10,116 nt of DNA, taken from assembly GCA_013335665.1 (NCBI GenBank), contig JAAXVE010000022.1, positions 1 through 10,116 of the forward strand, in the 5' to 3' direction. Below, one piece after another: positions 1 through 6,435 of the stretch. Made by a program: the position numbers and the translations under genes. Source of the stretch: Candidatus Falkowiibacteriota bacterium (lineage in GTDB: Bacteria; Patescibacteriota; Patescibacteriia; Patescibacteriales; GWE2-39-37). The notes below the pieces were generated by a model that was given only the letters and a program-made list of their open reading frames with translations, searched no databases and was not told where the DNA came from. Numbering within the stretch: the stretch's first letter is position 1; each line of letters opens with the position of its first letter.

Positions 1-1097
1 TTTTTCCAGAAGCTGACTTTCTGGCGCGAACACCGCAAGAAGGCCAACTTCTGGAAAAAATAAAGCGGGTTTTCTTTTAGTTTTTTCTTCTTCAGCAATG
101 CACTGATTTTTTCCTCTCTGTTTTTCGAGTAATTTTTCAAATCTTTATATTGTTTTTTGAACTCGGCTTCATTCTTAACCCAGTTGGCTATGTCTGCCGC
201 CTGTTCTTCAGGACTGATGCTTTTGACGTAGCAATAATTCGATTTGTAGTAGCCGAATTTTTTCCTATACGCCACTGCATCAGTATTCTTATCAACGAAA
301 TCGGCTACTTTTTTATATTTTTTCTGCTTCTTGTAAGCAGCTACTAACTCGAACAGCTCCAACTGCCTTTCATTGTTGAATGTCATCTCAAACGGTGTTG
401 TCAGCAGGCCGACTTCATCAAGCGAAAAACTGTACCGAGCTGCAATCTCATTGATTTTTTTATGGTCGAAGCCTGAATCAAAAGCATCGATAAATAAGGC
501 CATACTCCAAAAATCAGCATAAGCATTGCGCAATTTCGCATAAAAATCCAACACCTGCTTTTCCGTTTGCAGATTGAACGATTGTTCATCGCTAGCGAAA
601 TAGTATTCTTCCAAAACGGCCGCCGTCTTCAGATATTCTCCATAAAAATATTCCATGTCTTGTGGCCGATGATACTTATCATATACCTCGGCTGCGAGCA
701 TGTTCACATTGTCGATCGACCAGAAGGCTTCCATATAAGCACCGCGCCAATAACCGTAGGCCGTTCCATAATCGTTCTTAAAAAAATTCTTCTTCAGATC
801 AGCCACTTGGATGCCAAAAGCCCAGGAAGTAAAAGGAATAACCTCGCCCTCCTGCTTGTAAACGTTTGTAGAATTATGAGCAATCGGCGACTCCTCGACC
901 AGTTCTAAGATATCCTCCAGCTTGAGCTTGTAAACGTCACAGAATTTAGTAATCGTTTCAAACTTAATACCATCTACCTTTCCATGATATAGGGCAGTGA
1001 TGGTGTTGCGATTGAGTCCTGTTTCCAGAGCAATATCTGTAATCGACTTGTCCAGCTTCTGGGCGATCTGCTTAATCTTGATAATGATTTTTGACAT
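1..1097 (-). CDS. Xre-family HTH protein with long C-terminal region, possibly PEP-utilising-enzyme-like (partial)
   Basis: The frame starts with ATG at 1097 and stays open for 365 codons to the left edge, so the C-terminus is missing. Residues about 7-62 form an Xre/Cro-C1 helix-turn-helix: an ITDIALETGLNRNTI core, then a helix ending in LKLEDILEL. Residues about 110-250 are rich in aromatic and acidic residues and look helical. Residues about 277-365 (KKFGYYKSNY, then a lysine-rich coiled stretch, then NPLYFFQKLAFLR) resemble, from memory, the segment before the mobile swivelling domain in candidate-phylum PEP-utilising proteins. That part is an inference, since the diagnostic domain would lie outside the window. 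No Shine-Dalgarno precedes the ATG, and the predicted transcript leader is only about 15 bases. The promoter overlaps a palindrome, suggesting autoregulation. The HTH call is firm; the enzyme call is tentative. Confidence 0.8.
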   Translation of the reverse strand, partial: MSKIIIKIKQIAQKLDKSITDIALETGLNRNTITALYHGKVDGIKFETITKFCDVYKLKLEDILELVEESPIAHNSTNVYKQEGEVIPFTSWAFGIQVADLKKNFFKNDYGTAYGYWRGAYMEAFWSIDNVNMLAAEVYDKYHRPQDMEYFYGEYLKTAAVLEEYYFASDEQSFNLQTEKQVLDFYAKLRNAYADFWSMALFIDAFDSGFDHKKINEIAARYSFSLDEVGLLTTPFEMTFNNERQLELFELVAAYKKQKKYKKVADFVDKNTDAVAYRKKFGYYKSNYCYVKSISPEEQAADIANWVKNEAEFKKQYKDLKNYSKNREEKISALLKKKKLKENPLYFFQKLAFLRCSRQKVSFWK

Positions 1098-1101
1098 ATT
1101 T

Positions 1102-1130
1102 GTTTGCTTAATAATTCATTATTAGCAAAC
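1102..1130. promoter_or_regulatory. Palindrome over the -10/start region of the Xre-HTH gene (probable operator)
   Basis: GTTTGCTTAATAAT at 1102-1115 pairs with ATTATTAGCAAAC at 1118-1130, with one bulged base and a 2-base centre. It covers the predicted -10 box and transcription start of the minus-strand gene and ends 5 bases before its ATG. An Xre-type repressor bound here would block its own promoter. Autoregulation is inferred from position and family habit. Confidence 0.6.
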
Positions 1131-1147
1131 ATTTTTACTTTTGTCAA
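1119..1147 (-). promoter_or_regulatory. Sigma70-type promoter for the Xre-HTH gene
   Basis: On the minus strand TTGACA (1147-1142) is followed by a 17-base spacer and TAATAA (1124-1119). The start site would fall near 1112, giving a leader of about 15 bases without a Shine-Dalgarno. Confidence 0.7.
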
Positions 1148-1177
1148 GCATTTTGACTAGTAAACTAGTCAAAATGC
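1148..1177. promoter_or_regulatory. 30-base perfect palindrome between divergent promoters
   Basis: The arm GCATTTTGACTAGT (1148-1161) is repeated exactly inverted at 1164-1177 around a 2-base AA centre. It lies directly beyond the -35 box of the minus-strand promoter and 11 bases upstream of the -35 box of the plus-strand promoter. That suits a regulator controlling both directions. Lack of a T-tract and its place between divergent starts argue against a terminator. Confidence 0.65.
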
Positions 1178-1188
1178 ATTAAATAACC

Positions 1189-1217
1189 TTGACAAACCCA
1201 TATTTGTGTGCTATATT
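1189..1217 (+). promoter_or_regulatory. Sigma70-type promoter for the histidine phosphatase gene
   Basis: TTGACA at 1189-1194, a 17-base spacer and TATATT at 1212-1217. The predicted start near 1224 gives a leader of about 68 bases before the ATG at 1292. Confidence 0.75.
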
Positions 1218-1291
1218 TGCTTATTAACCTAAGCTCATTTTACCAAACGAGACAAACTCTCGTAAATAAAACCAAGACAAGGAGAAAGATC

Positions 1292-1870
1292 ATGGCACAA
1301 GTACTGCTCGTAAGGCACGCTGAAAAAGGCAACGGCAAAGAAACTGGCAAAAAGTTCCATCTCTCACCTGCAGGTCAAGCAGCTTCCCTCGCTCTCGGAC
1401 AAAACCTACCCGAAACTTTTACCCAGAGTCTCAAGTATGTCGGCGGCTCCGAACTGTCCCGCTCCATTCACGCAGCCCTGCTGATCGCCATCGGCGCCGG
1501 CGCAGACCCGAAAGTCCTGGCAAGCGACAAACGGCTTGCCTCAGAAGATCAGATCTTCAACGAATTCGGCATTACCATGGATTCGTATGTCGCGGCACTT
1601 GAGCAATGCGACCACAGCGAAGTCGACGCGATGCGGATTGTGTGCACGCCTAAGCAGTATGAACTGCTGGAAGACCAGATTTACGAAGCGATCATCGAAG
1701 CGCTCTCACTCGACGGCAACGTCATACTAGGAACTCACTCCCCTTGGCTGCAGATCGCCATCGAGGCGCTCAGCGGCAAAGAATACCACGCCAACGTCGC
1801 CGAACTGGATTGGCTGCTCATCGACACGGTCGAAAATCGGCCCACGATCATCGGCTACAACCTCAAGTAG
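1292..1870 (+). CDS. Histidine phosphatase (phosphoglycerate mutase-like) family protein
   Basis: This 192-residue protein belongs to the branch 1/2 histidine phosphatase superfamily, which moves phosphate through a phosphohistidine. The signature RHAE (residues 8-11) gives Arg8 and the nucleophile His9. SELSRSIHAA holds the second arginine (Arg57). GTHSPW holds the second histidine (His149). The length suits the compact SixA-like or small phosphatase group, but the substrate cannot be read from sequence. I chose ATG 1292 because GGAG (1281-1284) lies seven bases upstream and the R-H-A-E strand begins at once. An in-frame extension to 1208 would begin upstream of the predicted transcript start. 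It is monocistronic, with its own promoter and a strong terminator. GC is clearly higher than in flanking genes (about 72% in 1441-1500), which may indicate a different origin. Confidence 0.9.
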   Translation: MAQVLLVRHAEKGNGKETGKKFHLSPAGQAASLALGQNLPETFTQSLKYVGGSELSRSIHAALLIAIGAGADPKVLASDKRLASEDQIFNEFGITMDSYVAALEQCDHSEVDAMRIVCTPKQYELLEDQIYEAIIEALSLDGNVILGTHSPWLQIAIEALSGKEYHANVAELDWLLIDTVENRPTIIGYNLK

Positions 1871-1901
1871 CTCCATATCCTTGCTGTTCATTATTTAAAT
1901 C

Positions 1902-1934
1902 AAGCCAGTCTCCCGACTGGCTTTCTTTTTTTTC
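1902..1934 (+). terminator. Intrinsic terminator of the histidine phosphatase gene
   Basis: The stem AAGCCAGTC/GACTGGCTT with a TCCC loop is followed by a T-rich run to 1934. It lies about 32 bases after the stop codon. Confidence 0.85.
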
Positions 1935-1964
1935 AAACAAAAAACCCGCTGGTAAAAGCGGGTT
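1935..1964 (-). terminator. Intrinsic terminator of the pyrD-pyrC operon
   Basis: On the minus strand the stem AACCCGCT/AGCGGGTT (1964-1943, 6-base loop) is followed by a T-run, 17 bases after the pyrC stop. It abuts the plus-strand terminator of the convergent gene, so both units are insulated. Confidence 0.85.
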
Positions 1965-1980
1965 GCACCAGGAATATTTC

Positions 1981-3021
1981 CTATTCCTTGATTTTGTACT
2001 CAAGATGCCGTCCTGCCATAAAAGGGACGATACCATTGTAAACGTGAGGGACTTTCCAGTCTTCCCGAACCAGAGTGATCGTGTCGGTGTTGACTGGCTG
2101 GCCGTAATGAGCAGCGCCGTTTCTGGAGGTGAACTTCTCAAAATCCTCCTTGCTTTTACCGTGGCTTTCAAAAAGCTGCCACAGAAAAGGTATGACGACC
2201 GGTGATGAAAATATTCCTGCAGGATAAGGTTGCCTGTCTTTGCTTTCATGCGGTGCTGAATCCGAGCCAAAAAAGAACTTCGGATTTCCACTCAAGGCAG
2301 CTTCTATAACGGCTTCGACATCCTCATGATCTTTCAAAACGGGTTTACAGTAAAGAAATGGTCTGACAATGTCATTCTTGAAGTCAAAAACATCACCATA
2401 TGTGTAAGGACCCATATGGTGAGCAGTGATCGTGGCGCCAACATTATCTGGCGTACTCAGCACGAAATCGACCATGGCTGCGGTTGACACATGTTCGCAT
2501 ACCATCTTAAGGTCGGGGAACTTGTCAACTACCTTGGCACAATACGGGATTGCCCTTGCCTCCCTTTCACGCTCACGTATCGCTCCGCCGCCCAAAGGCT
2601 CTTTGGCTAATTCCCAATGTCCGGAAAAAAGCATGCCGCATTCTTCGACTGCCTTGAGTACCGGGTAGTACTCCGGCAAATCATTCAGTGAAACACCTTG
2701 ATTTGAACCGGTTGAGGTGTCGCCAGGAATAAGCTTCAGAAGGTCAACTCCGGCCTCGTGAGCTTTGTAGATATGGCCAGGCGTTGTTTCGCGAACGAGC
2801 ATGATGCTCATAATCGGGTCAAAGGTAGCGCCAGCCAGGAAAATCTCTTGCCGGTAAATAACCGCGTCTTCCGCTGTTGTGACCGGGGGCGTCAAGTTGC
2901 CCATTACCACTACTCGGCCGAAGGCATTGCTGTAGGGTAATACTTTCTTTAACAGTGGTCCTCTTCTGAGATGAGCATGAAAATCATCAGGCTTTACAAA
3001 GGTTATCTCGTTCTGTTCCAT
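1981..3021 (-). CDS. pyrC: Dihydroorotase, class II (PyrC)
   Basis: PyrC is the cytosolic zinc enzyme that cyclises N-carbamoyl-L-aspartate to dihydroorotate, the third step of de novo UMP synthesis. At 346 residues it matches the roughly 348-residue E. coli-type enzyme. By eye the metal ligands are all present: the HxH of PDDFHAHLR (His15, His17), the lysine expected to be carboxylated in LLKLIPG (Lys96), His135 in SGHWE, His177 in CEHVST and Asp254 in FGSDSAPH. PPVTT and the C-terminal LVRE...VPFMAG blocks also fit. The ATG at 3021 is chosen because AGGAG lies seven bases upstream and the family N-terminus begins there. A 20-residue upstream extension would run into the preceding gene. This ATG shares its A with the preceding TGA stop, so translational coupling is likely. 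Confidence 0.95.
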   Translation of the reverse strand: MEQNEITFVKPDDFHAHLRRGPLLKKVLPYSNAFGRVVVMGNLTPPVTTAEDAVIYRQEIFLAGATFDPIMSIMLVRETTPGHIYKAHEAGVDLLKLIPGDTSTGSNQGVSLNDLPEYYPVLKAVEECGMLFSGHWELAKEPLGGGAIREREREARAIPYCAKVVDKFPDLKMVCEHVSTAAMVDFVLSTPDNVGATITAHHMGPYTYGDVFDFKNDIVRPFLYCKPVLKDHEDVEAVIEAALSGNPKFFFGSDSAPHESKDRQPYPAGIFSSPVVIPFLWQLFESHGKSKEDFEKFTSRNGAAHYGQPVNTDTITLVREDWKVPHVYNGIVPFMAGRHLEYKIKE

Positions 3022-3986
3022 CAGCGTTCTCCTCTCGAAAAAAGTGCGTTGCCGTAATCTGCAGCACCCTGGGTTCGCCAAGGTCGAAGCATATACATCG
3101 TTCCGAATGAAACCCCGTTAGCTCCTGCTTTTTGGAGCCTCTTGATATCAGCTTTGTGCATAATGCCGCCGCCGCCGATAATATCGAGCTCAATGCCGAT
3201 TCTCCTTGCCTCTACTATCCAGTCATCAACAAGAGGCAGGAGATACTTGCCAGACATGCCACCGCCGCCGAAACGCTCCAGTGGAGACACTTTCGTGCCA
3301 AACAATTTTTCCCAATCGATGCGATCAGGTAGACGGCCCCACTTAAGGGTGTTGCTGATGTCGACCGCATCACATGGTGTGTCATAGACTATTTCAGCGA
3401 CTGTCAAAGGGCTTTCCTCAACACTGACCTTAATAATCAACGGTACGTTTGGCAAAATCTCACCTGCGATTCTGAGTTTCTTCTTTGCCTCAGCAATCAG
3501 GACTCTTTGCTCGTGACCCGTATTAGGGCACGAAATATTGAGTTCGATACCGTACCGAACTGAAAAAATTTCCCGCTTCAGCAGCAGAAGAAACTCTCTC
3601 CATTCTGCATTACGCTCCTCTGGTGTTTCTCCAACTGTTGAAAATGAAATGATGAACGGTCTCTCCAAGCGTTGCCACTCGTTGCGTGCCAATTGCACCC
3701 TAACTCCCGGGCCGCTCAAGCCGACTGCATTCAAAGCCAGACCACGAAGAAAGTCAACGTATATGCACTCTGGACGAGTCTCAATAGGCTGCAAATTCTT
3801 ATCAAGCGGCATATTGCCATAGCGTCGATTAAGGGTTATGGTCTTGGTTATCATGGTCACGCCTTCGAACCCAAAACCAGGGATATGCCTATAATATTCG
3901 TGGTAGGGCCAACCCTGGCCAGCAAAATTCATCGCACCTGAAGACGCAAACACCGGACCAAAATTTACACCTTTTAAGCATACCAT
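3021..3986 (-). CDS. pyrD: Dihydroorotate dehydrogenase, class-1-like (PyrD)
   Basis: PyrD is an FMN enzyme that oxidises dihydroorotate to orotate, the step after PyrC. At 321 residues it shows the class 1 pattern: an FMN-contacting lysine in TKTITL (Lys48), RYGNMP, NAVGLSGPG (86-94), ELNISCPNTG with the expected catalytic base Cys153, the KVS lysine (Lys186), SNTL (211-214), GGGMSGKYLLPL and the phosphate-binding IIGGGGI...GANGVSFGT near the end. Cys153 instead of serine, and no N-terminal membrane helix, argue against class 2. No pyrK-like electron-transfer gene is adjacent, so subclass (1A fumarate or 1B NAD) and acceptor are open. GGGAGG lies eight bases before the ATG at 3986. It is first gene of a two-gene operon with pyrC. 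Confidence 0.92.
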   Translation of the reverse strand: MVCLKGVNFGPVFASSGAMNFAGQGWPYHEYYRHIPGFGFEGVTMITKTITLNRRYGNMPLDKNLQPIETRPECIYVDFLRGLALNAVGLSGPGVRVQLARNEWQRLERPFIISFSTVGETPEERNAEWREFLLLLKREIFSVRYGIELNISCPNTGHEQRVLIAEAKKKLRIAGEILPNVPLIIKVSVEESPLTVAEIVYDTPCDAVDISNTLKWGRLPDRIDWEKLFGTKVSPLERFGGGGMSGKYLLPLVDDWIVEARRIGIELDIIGGGGIMHKADIKRLQKAGANGVSFGTMYMLRPWRTQGAADYGNALFSRGER

Positions 3987-4058
3987 GCCATTTTCCTCCC
4001 GTCGTTTTATTTACTTTTATTTACAAAGAAACACACCTTCTAAAGGCTTAGTCCGTAC

Positions 4059-4087
4059 ATAATAAAAACAAAAGCCCATTATGTCAA
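4059..4087 (-). promoter_or_regulatory. Sigma70-type promoter for the pyrD-pyrC operon
   Basis: On the minus strand TTGACA (4087-4082) is followed by a 17-base spacer and TATTAT (4064-4059). The start near 4052 gives a leader of about 66 bases. I see no clear attenuator hairpin in it. Confidence 0.75.
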
Positions 4088-4150
4088 TCTTTTGGCTAAT
4101 TTAAGTTATTTACTGCATGACATTCAGTTGAATTACATACTGTTGCATCA

Positions 4151-4179
4151 TTGACTTTATTCTTCATAAAGACTAATTT
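4151..4179 (+). promoter_or_regulatory. Promoter for the 109-residue orphan gene
   Basis: TTGACT at 4151-4156, a 17-base spacer and TAATTT at 4174-4179. The start near 4186 gives a leader of about 60 bases. It diverges from the pyrD promoter. Confidence 0.6.
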
Positions 4180-4244
4180 AACATAAAACATCAGGCCAAG
4201 ATGCTTTGCTGCAAAACCTCTAAAATCTGAAGGGAGAAAGACCT

Positions 4245-4574
4245 ATGGAACAGGATGGATGTGTCATGCAAGAGACGGAACCGGGAGACATCAGGCTGGC
4301 AGCTTTTTTTCTGGATGAAGCGCTTTGCCAGCTGACACCGCACTTCCAAGGCGAGCTGATCATCAGATACCAATACAGGATGAGGGCCATAACAGGGCTA
4401 GAAGAGGTTATGGCAATCATAGAGCGAACGCCAAACCCTGAATTTGGAAAACCTCCGTGCTGTTTTGAAAAACCGGTTATCACGCTGAATAAAGGCCATG
4501 GGAAAGCCCCTTTCATTCTCCGCATCGATAACCAATTGTATCTGAACGTCGGTCTCAAAAAAATTCTCAAGTAA
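4245..4574 (+). CDS. Hypothetical protein, 109 residues
   Basis: I do not recognise this family. The frame has a GGGAG ribosome-binding site eight bases before ATG 4245, a fitting promoter upstream and a strong terminator downstream, so it is a convincing monocistronic gene. The protein looks soluble, without signal peptide or membrane segment. The N-terminal half (residues about 15-60) looks alpha/beta with a mixed helix ending MAIIERTPNP. The middle has GKPPCCFEKP with adjacent cysteines 72-73, and other cysteines lie at 6 and 28. The end, FILRIDNQLYLNVGLKKILK, alternates like paired beta strands. It sits between pyrimidine and aromatic biosynthesis genes but is on the opposite strand from both, so the context does not suggest a role. 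Confidence 0.72.
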   Translation: MEQDGCVMQETEPGDIRLAAFFLDEALCQLTPHFQGELIIRYQYRMRAITGLEEVMAIIERTPNPEFGKPPCCFEKPVITLNKGHGKAPFILRIDNQLYLNVGLKKILK

Positions 4575-4666
4575 ATTGTAGACTCATTCAAAAACGAGGA
4601 TAATATGAAATTCGAGTGCTTCGCTTTTACGAAGGCCGCCTGATACGCAAACGCACATTAAACCAT

Positions 4667-4691
4667 CCCGCCAAACGCTTGGCGGGTTTTT
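4667..4691 (+). terminator. Intrinsic terminator of the 109-residue orphan gene
   Basis: CCCGCCAA (4667-4674), loop ACGC, TTGGCGGG (4679-4686), then a T-run. It is 92 bases past the stop. The gap between holds a possible 12-codon frame at 4604-4642. Confidence 0.85.
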
Positions 4692-4759
4692 GTTTATACC
4701 GAATGGCCTATTTTTTCTTTAAAACCACTTTTTTACAGATGTCCCGCCTGATCTTGCGA

Positions 4760-4789
4760 TAAAAAAACAGGGCGGATTTTTTCCGCCCT
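4760..4789 (-). terminator. Intrinsic terminator of the aroE-like fusion gene
   Basis: On the minus strand AGGGCGG (4789-4783), a 7-base loop and CCGCCCT (4775-4769) are followed by a seven-T run. It begins about 14 bases after the stop codon. Confidence 0.85.
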
Positions 4790-4803
4790 ATCGAGTTATA
4801 GAA

Positions 4804-6273
4804 TTATTCAGAGAAGCCTGCTGCCTTTGCCATAAAAGATGCGACTTCTTTTTTGGTCTTACCGAGACTGAGCAGTTCATTGCCATGCATGATACTGAAA
4901 GCTTCTACGCCCTGGTTCAGCACCATAGGAATGCCGTTCATCGTCTGCAAGCCTATCGCTTTCGCGCTGGCAAGCAAAGGCGTGTCCTCATTTCTTAAAA
5001 CAACGTCAACCACCAAAGCGCCTTGCTTTATCTGACGTAAAATTTCGGCCGCCTGTCTGTGATTTTCTGCCAGATTTTCTGCTGAGGCAGGCAGTACTGC
5101 TGGTGCCAAAGCCGAATAGCAGGAATAAGGACCGACAGCGCCTTTGGTAGTGGAGTTAATGACAATATCAGATGTGCCGATAATATCGATGATTTCCGCT
5201 TCGGGACAAAACCTCACAGGTTCACGCTCGGATGCTCCGTAAAGTTCATTGATGCTTGCGGCCAGGTTCTCTGCCTTGGAAAGAGTTCTGTTGGCGATTA
5301 CCAGCTTTACTCCGGCGCCTGCCAGTTTGAAAGCGATAGCATTGGCTGTCCCGCCAGAACCTAACAGCAGAACGTTCTTACCCAAAAGACTTTCTGAGCG
5401 CTCAGCGTAATGCCTGTTAAGCCCGGCAACGAAGCCCATACCATCAGTATTGTAGCCTTTCAAGCCGCCATCTTGCTGCTTGATAACGATATTCGATGCG
5501 TTGACGCTCGCAGCTGACTGATCTAGATGATCCAGAAAAGGTAGCATATCATCTTTCAGTCCAACCCCCAATCCGCCTCCGATATATCGCTGATCACTGC
5601 GCAGTGCCTCAGCAATCTTTGCCAAATCATGTTCTTTAACAACTAAGGCTACACTAGTGCATTCAATACCCAACGCTTCATAGGTTGTGTTCCACATTAT
5701 TGGCGTTTTTGCAGGATAATCATCTTCAAGCAAGGTAATAGCCAAACGCCTGAAGCTTAAAGTCTTGGGATTATGTGGCGGGTGAGAAGCGAATTGTAAA
5801 ACGCCTTCTTCCAGCAGCTGATCGATTGGTAATTTATTTTCCATGCGCGTTTCCTCATTAAAATAGTTAAAGGTAATTATCGTAACATTGGAATTGCGCC
5901 CGACTTCTTCTGGGGAAAGGTTATAAATCATCCCAAGATGATAGCGCAAGCTTTTCACGTCCCTGACATCAGGGCTTGAACCGACAAAGTCTGCCTTGCT
6001 AAGGTCGCCTATCCGCTTAACCACAACACTAACAATCTCCACATCCCTTTCGCAGCCTTCAGAAAATATTGGTGGAACACCAAACCAATCAGCCCCGATT
6101 CTTTCGATTCTTCTTGCAGTGACGCGCTGGCCTTTACAGTAACCACGAAAATCACCGCACTGGCGTTTTCCAGGACGAAAAACTTTGGTCAAAATACCTG
6201 CCTCTACCAACGGCCAGTACATTTTCCGAAAAGCCATCTCATTTGGATCCAAATCTAGTCTACAATCTTTCAT
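4804..6273 (-). CDS. ASCH/PUA-like domain fused to shikimate dehydrogenase-like (AroE family) protein
   Basis: The protein has 489 residues; ordinary AroE has about 270-290. Residues about 10-138 look like an ASCH/PUA-type beta-barrel: a GDFRGYCKGQRV core and a TIITFNYF last strand, plus SSPDV. Residues about 160-485 are AroE-like: MWNTTYEALGI, GYNTD (Asp277, the usual catalytic aspartate), Lys240 at the catalytic lysine position, GSGGTA nucleotide loop (305-310), NRT (328-330, NADP preference in the family), NSTTKG and NGIPMVLNQGVEAF (Gln454). AroE reduces 3-dehydroshikimate with NADPH. However, the shikimate-binding S-x-S-P reads AKTP (188-191) and NVTxPxK reads GLGVGLK, so substrate may differ. 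An insertion at about 381-418 is unusual. I chose ATG 6273 because GGAGGT lies seven bases upstream. A second good start exists at 5844. AroE membership is firm; shikimate activity is not. Confidence 0.85.
   Translation of the reverse strand: MKDCRLDLDPNEMAFRKMYWPLVEAGILTKVFRPGKRQCGDFRGYCKGQRVTARRIERIGADWFGVPPIFSEGCERDVEIVSVVVKRIGDLSKADFVGSSPDVRDVKSLRYHLGMIYNLSPEEVGRNSNVTIITFNYFNEETRMENKLPIDQLLEEGVLQFASHPPHNPKTLSFRRLAITLLEDDYPAKTPIMWNTTYEALGIECTSVALVVKEHDLAKIAEALRSDQRYIGGGLGVGLKDDMLPFLDHLDQSAASVNASNIVIKQQDGGLKGYNTDGMGFVAGLNRHYAERSESLLGKNVLLLGSGGTANAIAFKLAGAGVKLVIANRTLSKAENLAASINELYGASEREPVRFCPEAEIIDIIGTSDIVINSTTKGAVGPYSCYSALAPAVLPASAENLAENHRQAAEILRQIKQGALVVDVVLRNEDTPLLASAKAIGLQTMNGIPMVLNQGVEAFSIMHGNELLSLGKTKKEVASFMAKAAGFSE
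5842..5855 (-). promoter_or_regulatory. Internal ribosome-binding site and ATG at the ASCH/AroE junction
   Basis: On the minus strand GAGG is followed eight bases later by an in-frame ATG at 5844 (Met144). Initiation there would give a separate 346-residue AroE-like protein without the ASCH-like domain. It could be a functional second start or a relic of the gene's state before fusion. Confidence 0.4.
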
Positions 6274-6351
6274 TGGTGCACCTCCGTTTAATAGAACCAT
6301 AATTAATGAACAATTTCAAACAACATAGACATTAGTTATGTCTGATAATAT

Positions 6352-6379
6352 ATCCTATTACTATATACAACAATGTCAA
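6352..6379 (-). promoter_or_regulatory. Probable promoter for the aroE-like fusion gene
   Basis: On the minus strand TTGACA (6379-6374) is followed by a 16-base spacer and TAGGAT (6357-6352). A TA-rich stretch just downstream could serve as an alternative -10. The -35 is perfect and the -10 is moderate. Confidence 0.5.
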
Positions 6380-6408
6380 GTCGTGGCAATAAATTTTAAA
6401 AATCGGAC

Positions 6409-6435
6409 AAAAAAAGGGTGGCTTTTTTACCACCC
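6409..6435 (-). terminator. Intrinsic terminator of the LysM-barrel gene
   Basis: On the minus strand GGGTGG (6435-6430), an 8-base loop and CCACCC (6421-6416) are followed by seven T. It lies about 150 bases after the stop codon at 6588. Confidence 0.75.

Noticed and set aside
1..59. 12-base inverted repeat TTTTTCCAGAAG / CTTCTGGAAAAA with a 35-base loop
   Set aside because: It lies inside the coding frame of the Xre-HTH protein. The arms encode normal residues and the loop is long, so I treat it as codon coincidence.
401..908. Minus-strand frame (401-589) and plus-strand frame (567-908) within the Xre-HTH gene
   Set aside because: Both are shadows of the uninterrupted minus-strand frame 1-1097, which has an HTH domain and a promoter.
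1744..2205. Plus-strand frame of 153 codons overlapping the phosphatase end and antisense to pyrC
   Set aside because: It crosses two intrinsic terminators and two confidently identified genes, and its composition is that of a frame shadow.
6327..6343. Inverted repeat AGACAT/ATGTCT in the leader of the aroE-like gene as a riboswitch or operator
   Set aside because: The 6-base arms are short and no conserved riboswitch core is visible. I mention it only within the intergenic description.
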